This document shows, in pieces, positions 47,111 through 56,605 of a stretch of 64,000 nt of DNA. Source of the stretch: Xanthomarina sp. F2636L. GTDB lineage: Bacteria > Bacteroidota > Bacteroidia > Flavobacteriales > Flavobacteriaceae. Under the pieces are notes generated by a model. The model made no database searches and was not told the DNA's origin. It worked only from the letters and a program-made list of their open reading frames with translations. Positions within the stretch are counted from its first letter, which is position 1. Each line of letters starts with the position of its first letter. A program made the position numbers and the translations under genes. Where the stretch lies: contig NZ_JAPMLM010000068.1 of NCBI RefSeq assembly GCF_026410195.1, positions 749,001 through 813,000 on the forward strand, given 5' to 3'.

Positions 47111-47605
47111 ATGGATTTAATTACACCCGGTTTAGGACTTGTCTTTTGGACAGTAATTACATTTTTGTTTTTACTAATTGTCTTAAAAAAGTTTGCTTGG
47201 AAACCAATTCTTGGAGCTGTAAGCGATAGAGAAGATGGTATTAAAACAGCATTAGCATCTGCTGAAAATGCTCGTAAAGAAATGGAGAATCTTCATGCCG
47301 ATAATGAGCGTATTTTAAAAGAAGCTAGAGCAGAACGTGAAGCATTACTTAAAGATGCTCGTGATATTAAAAACAAACTAATTGATGATGCTAAAGGTGA
47401 AGCACAAGCCCAGGCAGACAAAATAATAGTACAAGCTCAAGCAGCCATTGAAAGCGAAAAGAAAGCCGCAATGGCAGAACTTAAAAAACATGTTGCAGAT
47501 TTATCTATTGATATAGCTGAAAAAGTAGTACGTGCAGAACTTTCTAACAAAGACAAACAAATACAATTGGTTGAGTCTATGTTAGGTGAAGCAAAATTAA
47601 ACTAA
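47111..47605 (+). CDS. atpF: ATP synthase F0 subunit B
   Basis: The 164-residue b subunit is the peripheral stalk. It has one membrane helix (about 8-28), then a long charged helix. The start motif MDLITPGLGLVFWTVITFLF is typical. It follows the 166-base structured spacer and is 6 bases before atpH. Confidence 0.95.
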   Translation: MDLITPGLGLVFWTVITFLFLLIVLKKFAWKPILGAVSDREDGIKTALASAENARKEMENLHADNERILKEARAEREALLKDARDIKNKLIDDAKGEAQAQADKIIVQAQAAIESEKKAAMAELKKHVADLSIDIAEKVVRAELSNKDKQIQLVESMLGEAKLN

Positions 47606-47611
47606 TACATA

Positions 47612-48148
47612 ATGGCAGGAGCAAGAGCAGCAATACGTTACGCAAAAGCAGTTTTAAGTTTAGCATCAGATAAAAATACAACTGAGATTGTAAATAATGA
47701 TATGAAGCTAATAGCTAAGACTATAGCAGAAAGCACAGACTTAAACAATATGCTTCAAAGTCCTGTTGTGAGTTCTTCAATTAAAAAATCTGTTTTATTA
47801 GATGTTTTTAAAGACTCTAATGAACTTACTAGTGATTTAATTGATACCTTAATTATAAATAAAAGATTACCACTTTTACAAGAAGTTGCTTTAAAATACA
47901 ATCTTTTATTTGACGAATTAACTGGAACTCAAATAGCTCAAGTTACAACAGCAGTGCCTTTAACAGACGAATTAAGAACAAAGGTATTGGCTAAAGTTAA
48001 AGAGCTTACAGGTAAAGATGTTGAAATTAAAAGTATGGTAGACGAAAGCATTCTAGGAGGTTTTATTCTACGTGTTGGAGATACTCAATATAACGCAAGT
48101 ATTGCGAACAAATTAAATAAGTTAAAAAGAGAATTTACATTAAACTAA
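47612..48148 (+). CDS. atpH: ATP synthase F1 subunit delta
   Basis: The 178-residue delta subunit joins the peripheral stalk to the F1 head. The N-terminal ARAAIRYAKAVLSLA and the C-terminal GGFILRVGDTQYNASI are family signatures. Spacing to atpF is 6 bases and to atpA 42 bases. Confidence 0.95.
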   Translation: MAGARAAIRYAKAVLSLASDKNTTEIVNNDMKLIAKTIAESTDLNNMLQSPVVSSSIKKSVLLDVFKDSNELTSDLIDTLIINKRLPLLQEVALKYNLLFDELTGTQIAQVTTAVPLTDELRTKVLAKVKELTGKDVEIKSMVDESILGGFILRVGDTQYNASIANKLNKLKREFTLN

Positions 48149-48149
48149 G

Positions 48150-48176
48150 ACTTGCCCAGTGCTTGTCGAAGGATCT
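48150..48176. repeat. Repeat remnant between atpH and atpA
   Basis: The spacer reads ACTTGCCCAGTGCTTGTCGA and onward, resembling sequence at 54428-54455 (GTGCTCGACGAAGCATCT) and the dispersed repeats elsewhere in the window. It is short and degenerate, and no other feature is seen here. Confidence 0.35.
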
Positions 48177-48190
48177 AAATATTTAAAAAG

Positions 48191-49771
48191 ATGGCAGAAG
48201 TAAAACCAGCTGAAATATCAGCAATCTTAAAGCAACAACTATCAGGTTTCGAAGCAGGAGCTACATTGGACGAAGTTGGAACAGTATTAACTGTAGGTGA
48301 TGGTATTGTACGTGCTTACGGATTAGCTAACGCTCAATATGGAGAATTAGTTGAATTTGAAGGAGGTGCAGAAGGTATTGTACTGAATCTTGAAGAAGAT
48401 AATGTTGGTATTGTACTATTAGGAACTTCAGTAGGAGTTAAGGAAGGTTCTACAGTAAAACGTACAGAACGTATCGCATCTATTAAAGTAGGTGAAGGAA
48501 TTGTTGGTCGTGTGGTAGATACATTAGGAAACCCTATTGATGGAAAAGGACCAATCTCTGGTGAAACATACGAAATGCCTTTAGAGCGTAAAGCTCCAGG
48601 TGTTATTTTTAGAGAGCCAGTTACTGAGCCATTACAAACAGGAATTAAAGCAATTGATGCTATGATTCCAGTTGGTAGAGGGCAACGTGAGTTGGTTATT
48701 GGAGATAGACAAACTGGTAAAACAGCAGTGTGTATTGACGCCATTTTAAATCAAAAAGAATTTTATGATGCAGGAAACCCTGTATATTGTATATACGTAG
48801 CAGTTGGGCAAAAAGCTTCAACAGTAGCTTTAATTGCTAAAACTTTAGAAGAAAAAGGAGCTTTAGCTTACACAACAATAGTTGCTGCAAACGCATCAGA
48901 TCCTGCGGCAATGCAAGTATATGCACCTTTTACAGGAGCATCTATTGGAGAGTATTTTAGAGATACTGGTAGACCAGCTTTAATTGTATTTGATGATTTA
49001 TCAAAACAAGCAGTTGCTTACCGTGAGGTATCTTTATTATTACGTCGTCCACCAGGACGTGAAGCGTATCCTGGAGACGTTTTCTACTTACACTCAAGAT
49101 TATTAGAGCGTTCTGCAAAAGTTATCAATAACGATGCTATTGCCAAAGAAATGAACGATTTACCAGAAACCTTAAAACCTATGGTTAAAGGTGGTGGATC
49201 ATTAACAGCTTTACCAATTATTGAGACACAAGCAGGTGACGTATCAGCATATATTCCAACAAACGTAATTTCTATTACAGATGGACAAATCTTCTTAGAT
49301 GGAGATTTATTTAACTCTGGAGTACGTCCAGCAATTAACGTAGGTATTTCTGTATCTCGTGTTGGTGGTAACGCACAGATTAAATCTATGAAGAAAGTAT
49401 CAGGAACTTTAAAACTAGATCAAGCACAATATCGTGAATTAGAAGCTTTCGCGAAATTTGGTTCAGACTTAGACGCTGTTACTTTAAATGTTATTGAGAA
49501 AGGAAAGCGAAATGTTGAAATCTTAAAGCAAGCACAAAACGATCCTTTTAAAGTGGAAGACCAAGTAGCAATTATCTATGCAGGTTCTAAAAACTTATTA
49601 AGAGATGTGCCAGTTGCTAAAGTAAAAGAGTTTGAAAGAGATTTTATCGAGTTCTTAAAAGCGAAACATGCAGATGTATTAGCAACTTTAAAAGCAGGTA
49701 AATTAACTGATGAAGTTACAGATGTTTTAACTGAAGTAGCAAAAGATTTATCAGGAAAATATAAAGCATAA
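48191..49771 (+). CDS. atpA: ATP synthase F1 subunit alpha
   Basis: The 526-residue alpha subunit carries the non-catalytic nucleotide sites. Walker A GDRQTGKT is at 171-178, with the N-terminal beta-barrel before it and the helical C-terminal domain after. It is followed by a GAAA-loop hairpin and atpG. The beta and epsilon genes (atpD, atpC) are not in this operon. Confidence 0.98.
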   Translation: MAEVKPAEISAILKQQLSGFEAGATLDEVGTVLTVGDGIVRAYGLANAQYGELVEFEGGAEGIVLNLEEDNVGIVLLGTSVGVKEGSTVKRTERIASIKVGEGIVGRVVDTLGNPIDGKGPISGETYEMPLERKAPGVIFREPVTEPLQTGIKAIDAMIPVGRGQRELVIGDRQTGKTAVCIDAILNQKEFYDAGNPVYCIYVAVGQKASTVALIAKTLEEKGALAYTTIVAANASDPAAMQVYAPFTGASIGEYFRDTGRPALIVFDDLSKQAVAYREVSLLLRRPPGREAYPGDVFYLHSRLLERSAKVINNDAIAKEMNDLPETLKPMVKGGGSLTALPIIETQAGDVSAYIPTNVISITDGQIFLDGDLFNSGVRPAINVGISVSRVGGNAQIKSMKKVSGTLKLDQAQYRELEAFAKFGSDLDAVTLNVIEKGKRNVEILKQAQNDPFKVEDQVAIIYAGSKNLLRDVPVAKVKEFERDFIEFLKAKHADVLATLKAGKLTDEVTDVLTEVAKDLSGKYKA

Positions 49772-49776
49772 TTAAT

Positions 49777-49796
49777 ATTCCCACGAAAGTGGGAAT
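49777..49796 (+). other. GAAA-tetraloop hairpin between atpA and atpG
   Basis: ATTCCCAC-GAAA-GTGGGAAT is an 8-base-pair stem closed by a GNRA tetraloop, starting 6 bases after the atpA stop. It resembles widespread small intergenic palindromes and may protect the upstream message from 3' exonucleases. Confidence 0.6.
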
Positions 49797-49816
49797 CTTA
49801 TTTCATATTCTAAAAT

Positions 49817-50677
49817 ATGGCAAATTTAAAAGAAATACGTAACAGAATTTCATCGGTATCTTCCACGATGCAGATTACCAGTGCCATGAAAATGGTATCT
49901 GCTGCAAAATTAAAGAAGGCACAAGATGCTATTACAGCAATGCGTCCTTATGCAGATAAGTTAACAGAGCTTTTACAAAGTTTAAGTGCCACTTTAGATG
50001 CAGATTCTGGAAGTAAATTTTCAGAACAAAGAGAAGTTAAAAAAGTACTTTTAGTTGCTATTACTTCTAACAGAGGATTATGTGGTGCGTTTAATTCTAA
50101 CATTATAAAGGAGGTAAGTAAATTAACTAAAGTTACTTATGCTAACCAAGAAGTTTCTTATATAGCAGTTGGTAAAAAAGCAAACGATGCCTTTAAAAAG
50201 ACCAATAGAGTTGTTGCAAATGAAAGTACTATTTTCGATGATTTAACTTTCGATAATGTTGCGGATATTGCACAAACCCTTATGGATAAATTTGTTACTG
50301 GCGAATACGATAAAATAGTACTTGTTTACAATAAATTTAAAAATGCTGCGACACAAGAAATTATGACAGAACAATTTTTACCAATTGTTCCAATTGAAGC
50401 AGATGCGAATGTAAATTTAGATTATATTTTTGAACCTTCAAAAATAGAAATCGTAGAGCAGTTAATTCCTAAGTCTTTAAAAACCCAATTATATAAAGGA
50501 ATTAGAGATTCTTTTGCTTCAGAACATGGTGCTCGTATGACTGCTATGCATAAAGCAACAGACAATGCAACTGAGTTGAGAGATCAATTAAAATTAACTT
50601 ACAATAAAGCACGTCAAGCTGCTATAACCAACGAAATCCTCGAGATTGTTGGTGGAGCTGAAGCACTTAATAATTAG
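49817..50677 (+). CDS. atpG: ATP synthase F1 subunit gamma
   Basis: The 286-residue gamma subunit is the rotating central shaft. N-terminal LKEIRNRISSVSSTMQITSA and C-terminal SEHGARMTAMHKATDNA are family signatures. It ends the operon and is followed by an intrinsic terminator at 50717-50746. Confidence 0.97.
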   Translation: MANLKEIRNRISSVSSTMQITSAMKMVSAAKLKKAQDAITAMRPYADKLTELLQSLSATLDADSGSKFSEQREVKKVLLVAITSNRGLCGAFNSNIIKEVSKLTKVTYANQEVSYIAVGKKANDAFKKTNRVVANESTIFDDLTFDNVADIAQTLMDKFVTGEYDKIVLVYNKFKNAATQEIMTEQFLPIVPIEADANVNLDYIFEPSKIEIVEQLIPKSLKTQLYKGIRDSFASEHGARMTAMHKATDNATELRDQLKLTYNKARQAAITNEILEIVGGAEALNN

Positions 50678-50716
50678 ATTATTATTTGTACGAAAGTGCC
50701 AAATTTTATAAATAGT

Positions 50717-50746
50717 AAAACCTCACTGTATAAGTGAGGTTTTTTT
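50717..50746 (+). terminator. Intrinsic terminator of the atp operon
   Basis: An 11-base-pair stem AAAACCTCACT/AGTGAGGTTTT with a five-base loop is followed by a run of Ts, 40 bases after the atpG stop. Confidence 0.9.
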
Positions 50747-50795
50747 ATGGAACAGAATTTGATTTAGTATCTTTATAAAAACAACAACTAACACA

Positions 50796-51302
50796 ATGAA
50801 AACACAAAAGCAGTTTCTGGGATTTATTTTAATTTTAAGTATCCTTATAACATTCACACAATGTTCTAGCGCTCAAAAGCTTCAAGAACAAGCCTCTTTT
50901 GAGTTAGGTGAAGTGAGTTTTCAAAGATGGATTGCAGGTGTACAAGGTGGAGGTTCAGGATACCATATGCTAATAAACGTGATTTCAAATAAAAACAATG
51001 TGGTTTTCGATTCTGTTTATTTTAGAGGTTATAAAGCTAAAATTGAAATTGGAAAAATAGCATACGTTGCAAATATTAAAACTAAAGACAATCAAAGAGA
51101 AGACCTTATTATGAGTAATAATGGACAAGAAGAATTTGGTAACAAACAACCAAATAAAGAAGCCAATTCCTCTTTTAAATTATCAGATAAGGAGTGTGTT
51201 ATCAGTTATATTGAGAACGAAACAACCAAATATCTAAAAGTAAATAACCTCATAGAAAAACCCAAAGAAGAATATCCTTCTGCTCCACCAAGAGAGCCTT
51301 AA
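50796..51302 (+). CDS. Hypothetical lipoprotein
   Basis: A 168-residue protein with a hydrophobic signal ending in a lipobox at C23 (FTQC). The mature part has WIAGVQGGGSGYHM near the start and predicted beta structure, ending in a proline-rich tail. The family is not recognised. It is a probable monocistronic gene after the atp terminator and 60 bases before the second flippase. Confidence 0.65.
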   Translation: MKTQKQFLGFILILSILITFTQCSSAQKLQEQASFELGEVSFQRWIAGVQGGGSGYHMLINVISNKNNVVFDSVYFRGYKAKIEIGKIAYVANIKTKDNQREDLIMSNNGQEEFGNKQPNKEANSSFKLSDKECVISYIENETTKYLKVNNLIEKPKEEYPSAPPREP

Positions 51303-51311
51303 TTTAATTCG

Positions 51312-51342
51312 TTGTGTGGCATCTTATAAAACTGTATATTTA
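51312..51342 (+). promoter_or_regulatory. Near-consensus promoter for second flippase
   Basis: TTG at 51312-51314 and TATATTTA at 51335-51342 are 20 bases apart. One base differs from TAnnTTTG (A for the last G). The box ends 20 bases before the TTG start. Confidence 0.35.
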
Positions 51343-51361
51343 GCAGCATAAAAACAACCAC

Positions 51362-52825
51362 TTGAGTACTTTAAAATCTCTATTTAAACAAACTTTTATT
51401 TATGGTTTAGCAACAGTGCTACCACGAATGTTAAGTTTTTTATTAGTGCGTTTACACACAGACGAAAGCGTCTTAAAATCTGTTGCAGATTATGGAGATG
51501 TGTCTTTAATTTACTCTTATTTCGTTTTATTTAATGTTATTTTGGCTTATGGAATGGAAACAGCTTTTTTTAGGTTTTTCCATAAAGAAGATGATAAATC
51601 GAAAGTCATTGGAACCTCTTCCATATCCCTAATTATTTCATCCATTTTCTTTTTTGTTTTTGCTTTAGCTTTTCAAAATCAGATTGCAAGTGTTATAGAT
51701 ATTAAAGCCGAATACATCAATCTAGTTATATGGATTTTATTACTAGATGCTTTGGTTATCATTCCTTTTGCTTGGTTAAGAGCTAATGCAAGACCTGTAA
51801 AATATGCTTTTGTAAAAATTTTAAATGTAGTCATTAATCTAGGGTTAAATTTATTCTTCCTATTGTGGTTGAAAGACTTAGCAACAGAAAGTTCTTTGTT
51901 GGCATCCATATACAAACCTAATTTTGAAATCAACTATATTTTTATTGCCAATTTGGTAGCTAGTGCTGTCACTTTGTTAATAATGTTGCCTTTTTACTTC
52001 AAAATTAAATTCACATTTAATACAAGTCTTTGGAAACAGATGATGCGTTATGCTTTTCCCGTTCTAATTGCTGGAGTTGCATTTTCTATAAACGAAACTT
52101 TCGATAGAATTCTTCTAGATAAGCTCTTACCAGAAAATATCGCGAAAACTGAGATTGGTATGTATTCTGCCTGTTACAAATTAGGCATGTTTATGACGCT
52201 TTTTGTAACGGCTTATAAACTGGGTGTAGAACCTTTCTTTTTTAGTCATGTAAATACTGAAAACCCTAAAAAGAATTACGCTAGAATTCTTGAGTACTTT
52301 GTCATTTTTGGTTCAATTATTTTGTTAGGAGTTGTCGTTTTTGCCGATGTTTTAAAAGTAATCCTAATTGGAGATGAAGCCTATTGGCAAGCCATGATAA
52401 TTGTACCAATTATTTTATTGGCTAATTTGTGTTTAGGAATTTATCATAACCTATCAGTTTGGTATAAAGTAACAGATAGAACCAAATTTGGTGCCTATAT
52501 TTCAGTATTTGGCGCTCTTCTAACCTTAGCCCTTAATTTCTGGTTAATTCCTATAATTAGTTATGTAGGTTCTGCTTTTGCTACATTAGCTGCATATGCA
52601 TCCATGATGGTGATATCATATTATTACGGAAGAAAATATTACCCAATTCCTTATAATCTTAAAAAAATCTCATGGTATTTATTTCTGTCAATAGGACTTT
52701 CATCGATAACGTTTTATGGATTTAGAGGGAATTATGTTGTTGGAATTTCAGCATTAATTGTATTTTTAGCTTTAGTTTTTCAACTAGAAAAAAATGATTT
52801 AAAAAGATTATTAAAAAAAACATAG
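51362..52825 (+). CDS. Second Wzx-like polysaccharide export protein
   Basis: A 487-residue membrane protein with about 14 helices, of the polysaccharide-biosynthesis/lipid-flippase family. The start is a TTG at 51362, with no in-frame ATG before the first helix. It is remote from the flippase in the main locus and heads a cluster with dut, a nucleotidyltransferase, a TPR protein, a DUF4292 lipoprotein and an EnvC-like protein. Its cargo may be a different lipid-linked glycan. The 66-base gap to dut shows no terminator. Confidence 0.85.
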   Translation: MSTLKSLFKQTFIYGLATVLPRMLSFLLVRLHTDESVLKSVADYGDVSLIYSYFVLFNVILAYGMETAFFRFFHKEDDKSKVIGTSSISLIISSIFFFVFALAFQNQIASVIDIKAEYINLVIWILLLDALVIIPFAWLRANARPVKYAFVKILNVVINLGLNLFFLLWLKDLATESSLLASIYKPNFEINYIFIANLVASAVTLLIMLPFYFKIKFTFNTSLWKQMMRYAFPVLIAGVAFSINETFDRILLDKLLPENIAKTEIGMYSACYKLGMFMTLFVTAYKLGVEPFFFSHVNTENPKKNYARILEYFVIFGSIILLGVVVFADVLKVILIGDEAYWQAMIIVPIILLANLCLGIYHNLSVWYKVTDRTKFGAYISVFGALLTLALNFWLIPIISYVGSAFATLAAYASMMVISYYYGRKYYPIPYNLKKISWYLFLSIGLSSITFYGFRGNYVVGISALIVFLALVFQLEKNDLKRLLKKT

Positions 52826-52891
52826 CTTAAGGTCTTTTAGGTCTCAAAATATTATAATTTAAAATAGATTACCACTTTAGCGACAATAAAC

Positions 52892-53326
52892 ATGAATATA
52901 AAAATAATTAACAAATCCACTCATGCCTTACCACACTATGAAACTATAGCGTCTGCAGGTATGGATTTAAGAGCAAACTTAACCGAATCTATAACACTTA
53001 AGCCATTAGAAAGAACCATTGTAAAAACCGGTCTATTTATCGAATTGCCTATAGGTTTCGAAGCGCAAGTACGACCAAGAAGTGGTTTGGCTGCCAAAAA
53101 AGGAATTACTGTTTTAAATTCCCCAGGAACGGTCGATGCAGATTATAGAGGAGAAATTGGTGTAATTCTTGTAAACCTTTCAAATGAAGATTTTACTATA
53201 GAAAATGGTGAGCGTGTTGCCCAATTAGTTATTGCAAAACACGAACGTGCAGAATGGATTACAGTTGAAGAACTATCCGAAACCTCAAGAGGTGAAGGTG
53301 GTTTTGGAAGCACTGGAACAAAATGA
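52892..53326 (+). CDS. dut: dUTP diphosphatase
   Basis: Dut hydrolyses dUTP to dUMP, keeping uracil out of DNA and feeding dTMP synthesis. It is a 144-residue trimeric-type enzyme with [20 protein letters not shown], the uracil-binding [10 protein letters not shown], and the C-terminal [10 protein letters not shown] arm. The gene is within the cell-envelope cluster, a common arrangement in Flavobacteriia. Confidence 0.97.
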   Translation: MNIKIINKSTHALPHYETIASAGMDLRANLTESITLKPLERTIVKTGLFIELPIGFEAQVRPRSGLAAKKGITVLNSPGTVDADYRGEIGVILVNLSNEDFTIENGERVAQLVIAKHERAEWITVEELSETSRGEGGFGSTGTK

Positions 53327-53402
53327 TTAATGAATTATGATTAACGATTTTTAATCAAATAGTAAATCAATAATTAAACAAAAAACGACTCAACTTTAAA
53401 AG

Positions 53403-54422
53403 ATGAAAATAATAGTACCCATGGCAGGACGAGGCTCTCGTCTTCGTCCACATAGTTTAACAGTACCAAAGCCATTAATTCCAGTTGCCGGACAACCCAT
53501 TGTCCATAGATTGGTAAAGGATATTGTAAAGGTTTTAAATCAGCCTATCGAAGAAATCGCTTTTGTACTTGGAGATCCAGCGTGGTTTGGAGACGATGTA
53601 GTTTCTAGCTTAGAAGAACTTGCAAAAAGTTTAAATGCCAAAGCTACCATCTATCGTCAAGATCAACCCTTAGGAACAGGTCATGCCATTATGTGTGCCA
53701 AAGAATCTCTTTCTGGACCTGCAGTTATTGCTTATGCTGATACTTTAATTAGGGCCGATTTCAATTTAGACCCAGAAGCAGATGCTGTAATTTGGGTGAA
53801 GCAAGTAGATAAGCCTGATGCTTTTGGTGTGGTTAAGTTAAATGATAATAAAGAAATTATCGAACTGGTTGAAAAACCAAAAACCTTTGTTAGTGATTTG
53901 GCTGTTATTGGGATTTATTACTTTAAGGAGGTAGCTGTTTTAAAAGACGAATTGCAACATGTGCTAGATAATAATATTATTAATGGAGGAGAATATCAAA
54001 TTAATGATGGAATTAAAGGAATGATGGCAAAGGGAAAGATATTTAAAACCGGAACAGTAGACGAATGGATGGATTGTGGAAACAAACCAGTAACTATAGA
54101 AACCAATGCTAGAATGTTAGGTTTTTTGCAAGCTGATGGTAAAGAACAACTAATTGCTTCAACAGTTATAAATAATAACTCTACTATTATTGAGCCTTGT
54201 TTTATAGGTGAAAATGTGGTTTTAAACAATGCAACCATAGGCCCAAATGTTTCTATTGGTAGCAATTGTACGATTGAGACTTCAACCGTTAAAAATAGCT
54301 TAATACAAAACCATACTACTATTAAAAACGCTAATTTAGACGACGCAATGATAGGTAATTATGTTACTTACGATGGTAAGTTTACAAAAGTGAGTATTGG
54401 CGACTATTCGGTTTTAGAATAA
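53403..54422 (+). CDS. Sugar-phosphate nucleotidyltransferase with beta-helix tail
   Basis: A 339-residue enzyme. The N-terminal nucleotidyltransferase domain begins MKIIVPMAGRGSRLRPHSLT, and GTGHAIMCAKE and the metal-binding AYADT follow. From about 250 to 339 a left-handed beta-helix of hexapeptide repeats (IGPNVSIGSN and similar) is present, as in GlmU- and glucose-1-phosphate-thymidylyltransferase-like proteins. The substrate is uncertain; it is not a duplicate of rfbA because rfbA lacks the tail. Confidence 0.87.
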   Translation: MKIIVPMAGRGSRLRPHSLTVPKPLIPVAGQPIVHRLVKDIVKVLNQPIEEIAFVLGDPAWFGDDVVSSLEELAKSLNAKATIYRQDQPLGTGHAIMCAKESLSGPAVIAYADTLIRADFNLDPEADAVIWVKQVDKPDAFGVVKLNDNKEIIELVEKPKTFVSDLAVIGIYYFKEVAVLKDELQHVLDNNIINGGEYQINDGIKGMMAKGKIFKTGTVDEWMDCGNKPVTIETNARMLGFLQADGKEQLIASTVINNNSTIIEPCFIGENVVLNNATIGPNVSIGSNCTIETSTVKNSLIQNHTTIKNANLDDAMIGNYVTYDGKFTKVSIGDYSVLE

Positions 54423-54464
54423 CAAAGAATATCATTCTGTGCTCGACGAAGCATCTATTTAAAT

Positions 54465-55826
54465 ATGAAAAACAAAATCTACATCCTCATTTTTTTCTTC
54501 GGAATAATTTTCATTCCACAGATAAATTATGCGCAAATAGATTTCAATAAAACCCCAGACGATGATTTAGGAGACGTTGAAGATAAAACTCAGGAATTCT
54601 TTTATGAAGCTTTAAAACAAAAGGGAATTGAAAATTACGATCGTGCAGTAACTGCACTTCTAAAATGTATTGACCTAGATAAAAAGGAATCTGTTTTTTA
54701 TTTTGAATTAGGAAAAAATTATCATCTGTTAAAAAACTTTGGAGCAGCAGAAGATGCTTTAAAAAAAGCCATAAAATACCAGCCGGATAATGAGTGGTAT
54801 TTAGATGAACTTTACAGTATTTATGCAGAACAAAATGATTCGGATAAGGCTATAAAAACAGTTAAGCAGTTAGTAAAATATCATCCAGATTATAAAGAAG
54901 ATCTGGCCATGTTATATTTTAAATCTAAAAAATATAACGATGCCCTGGAGATTTTAGACGAATTAGATAAAGAACAAGGTATTACGCCTTCTAGAGATTT
55001 AATGCGAAATCAAATTTATACGGCAACTGGTAGAAAAAAGGACCAAATTGAAAACTTAGAAACTCGGGTTGAAGATAATCCTGACGAAGAATCAAATTAT
55101 CTGGCTTTAATTTATAGATATAGCGAAAACAACGATAAAGTAAAAGCTTTTGAAACGGCAAAAAAACTCTTGGAAATTAAGCCAAACTCACAATTGGTGC
55201 ACTTGGCTCTTTACAAGTTTTATTTAGAAGAAAACAATCCAGAACTAGCTATTGCTTCTATGAAAGTTGTGCTTCAAAGTCCACAAATAAATCCAGATGC
55301 TAAAATGATGGTCTTAACCGATTTTGTGAAGTTTGTTGGAGAAAACCCGGAATATGAACAAGATTTGGTTGACGCAACTAGCTTTACCTTAGATGATACC
55401 AATGAAAAAAGTCAAATAGAGTTAGCACAATACTATTTAACAAAAGGTGATAAACCTAAAGCCTTGGAGTACTTTAACGAAGCCTTAAAAATAGATTCTG
55501 ATAATTTTAGTGTATTAAAAAATGTCCTTCTTTTAAATATCGACTTAGAACACTATGATGAAGCTGTAGTTAAAAGTGAAGATGCTTTATTAAAATATCC
55601 CTCTCAACCTTTACTGTATTTAGTTAACGGTGTGGCATTAAATAAACTTGAAAAGCCTAAAAAAGCTATTGATGCTTTAGAAACCGGACTTGATTACGTA
55701 ATAGACGACACGAAAATGGAAGCCGATTTTTATAAGCAACTTAGCTTAGCCTATATGCAGTTAAACAATACAAATAAAGCCAAAGCGTTTAGTGATAAAG
55801 CCAATAAGTTAGAATCTCCAAATTAA
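54465..55826 (+). CDS. TPR repeat protein with signal peptide
   Basis: A 453-residue secreted or periplasmic protein with a signal peptide (residues 1 to about 23, ending before AQ) and roughly ten tetratricopeptide repeats. No enzymatic motif is visible. It shares the cluster with the DUF4292 lipoprotein, which starts at its last base, so it may scaffold an envelope complex with that protein and the EnvC-like factor. Confidence 0.88.
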   Translation: MKNKIYILIFFFGIIFIPQINYAQIDFNKTPDDDLGDVEDKTQEFFYEALKQKGIENYDRAVTALLKCIDLDKKESVFYFELGKNYHLLKNFGAAEDALKKAIKYQPDNEWYLDELYSIYAEQNDSDKAIKTVKQLVKYHPDYKEDLAMLYFKSKKYNDALEILDELDKEQGITPSRDLMRNQIYTATGRKKDQIENLETRVEDNPDEESNYLALIYRYSENNDKVKAFETAKKLLEIKPNSQLVHLALYKFYLEENNPELAIASMKVVLQSPQINPDAKMMVLTDFVKFVGENPEYEQDLVDATSFTLDDTNEKSQIELAQYYLTKGDKPKALEYFNEALKIDSDNFSVLKNVLLLNIDLEHYDEAVVKSEDALLKYPSQPLLYLVNGVALNKLEKPKKAIDALETGLDYVIDDTKMEADFYKQLSLAYMQLNNTNKAKAFSDKANKLESPN

Positions 55827-56605
55827 TGAAATTACCTTTTCTTAAAAAATATCTAGTTATAGGATGCATGTTAGTGACTTTTTTGGGATGTAAATCCACG
55901 AAAATAGCTTCTGATGGTTCTGTAAATTTAAATTTATCTTCAAAAGAAGTTATCAAAGAGAATTCTAAAATTTCGGCAGATTTTAAAACCCTTCAGGCTA
56001 AAGTTAGAATAGGTTACACCCAAGGAAACGACTCTCAAACACACACAGTTTCGTTTAGAATGCTGAAAGACCAAATAATCTGGATTAGCTCGTCTTTTAA
56101 TATAATTAGAGTAATGATTACGCCTGAAAAGGTAAGGTATTACAACAAGTTGGACAACACCTATTTCGATGGAGATTTTCGTTTTTTAAGTGATATTTTA
56201 GGCACAGAATTGGATTTTGAAAAAGTACAAAACCTGTTGCTTGGAGACCCTTTGTATCCGCTAAACAAAACAGATTTTAGCATGTCTGTAAATAACGATG
56301 CATATCTGTTTCAGCCCAAAGAACAATTAGCGCTTTTTGAGTTGTTTTATATTATAAATCCAAGCCATTTTAAAATGGATTCACAACAGTTGGCTCAAAC
56401 TATTGAGGCGAGATTTCTTCAAATAGATTATTTAAATTACCAAAAAGTAGAGAAACAAAGTTTGCCTGAAAATATTAAAATAATTGTGTTGGAAGGAGAC
56501 AAAGAAACTGTTATAGAAATGGAATTCAAATCTGTATCTTTGAACCAAGATTTAAGATATCCTTTTAGCATACCTTCAGGATTCGAAGAAATAGTCTTAA
56601 AATAA
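55826..56605 (+). CDS. DUF4292 lipoprotein
   Basis: A 259-residue lipoprotein with the lipobox cysteine at C22 (TFLGC). It matches DUF4292, a Bacteroidota family with a LolA/LolB-like profile of beta strands, so it could handle lipid or lipoprotein cargo; this is inference. It overlaps the TPR gene by one base and abuts the EnvC-like gene directly. Confidence 0.85.
   Translation: MKLPFLKKYLVIGCMLVTFLGCKSTKIASDGSVNLNLSSKEVIKENSKISADFKTLQAKVRIGYTQGNDSQTHTVSFRMLKDQIIWISSSFNIIRVMITPEKVRYYNKLDNTYFDGDFRFLSDILGTELDFEKVQNLLLGDPLYPLNKTDFSMSVNNDAYLFQPKEQLALFELFYIINPSHFKMDSQQLAQTIEARFLQIDYLNYQKVEKQSLPENIKIIVLEGDKETVIEMEFKSVSLNQDLRYPFSIPSGFEEIVLK

Noticed and set aside
48334-48744. 136-codon minus-strand frame inside atpA
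   Set aside because: A shadow of the strongly conserved atpA coding frame; no recognisable protein features.
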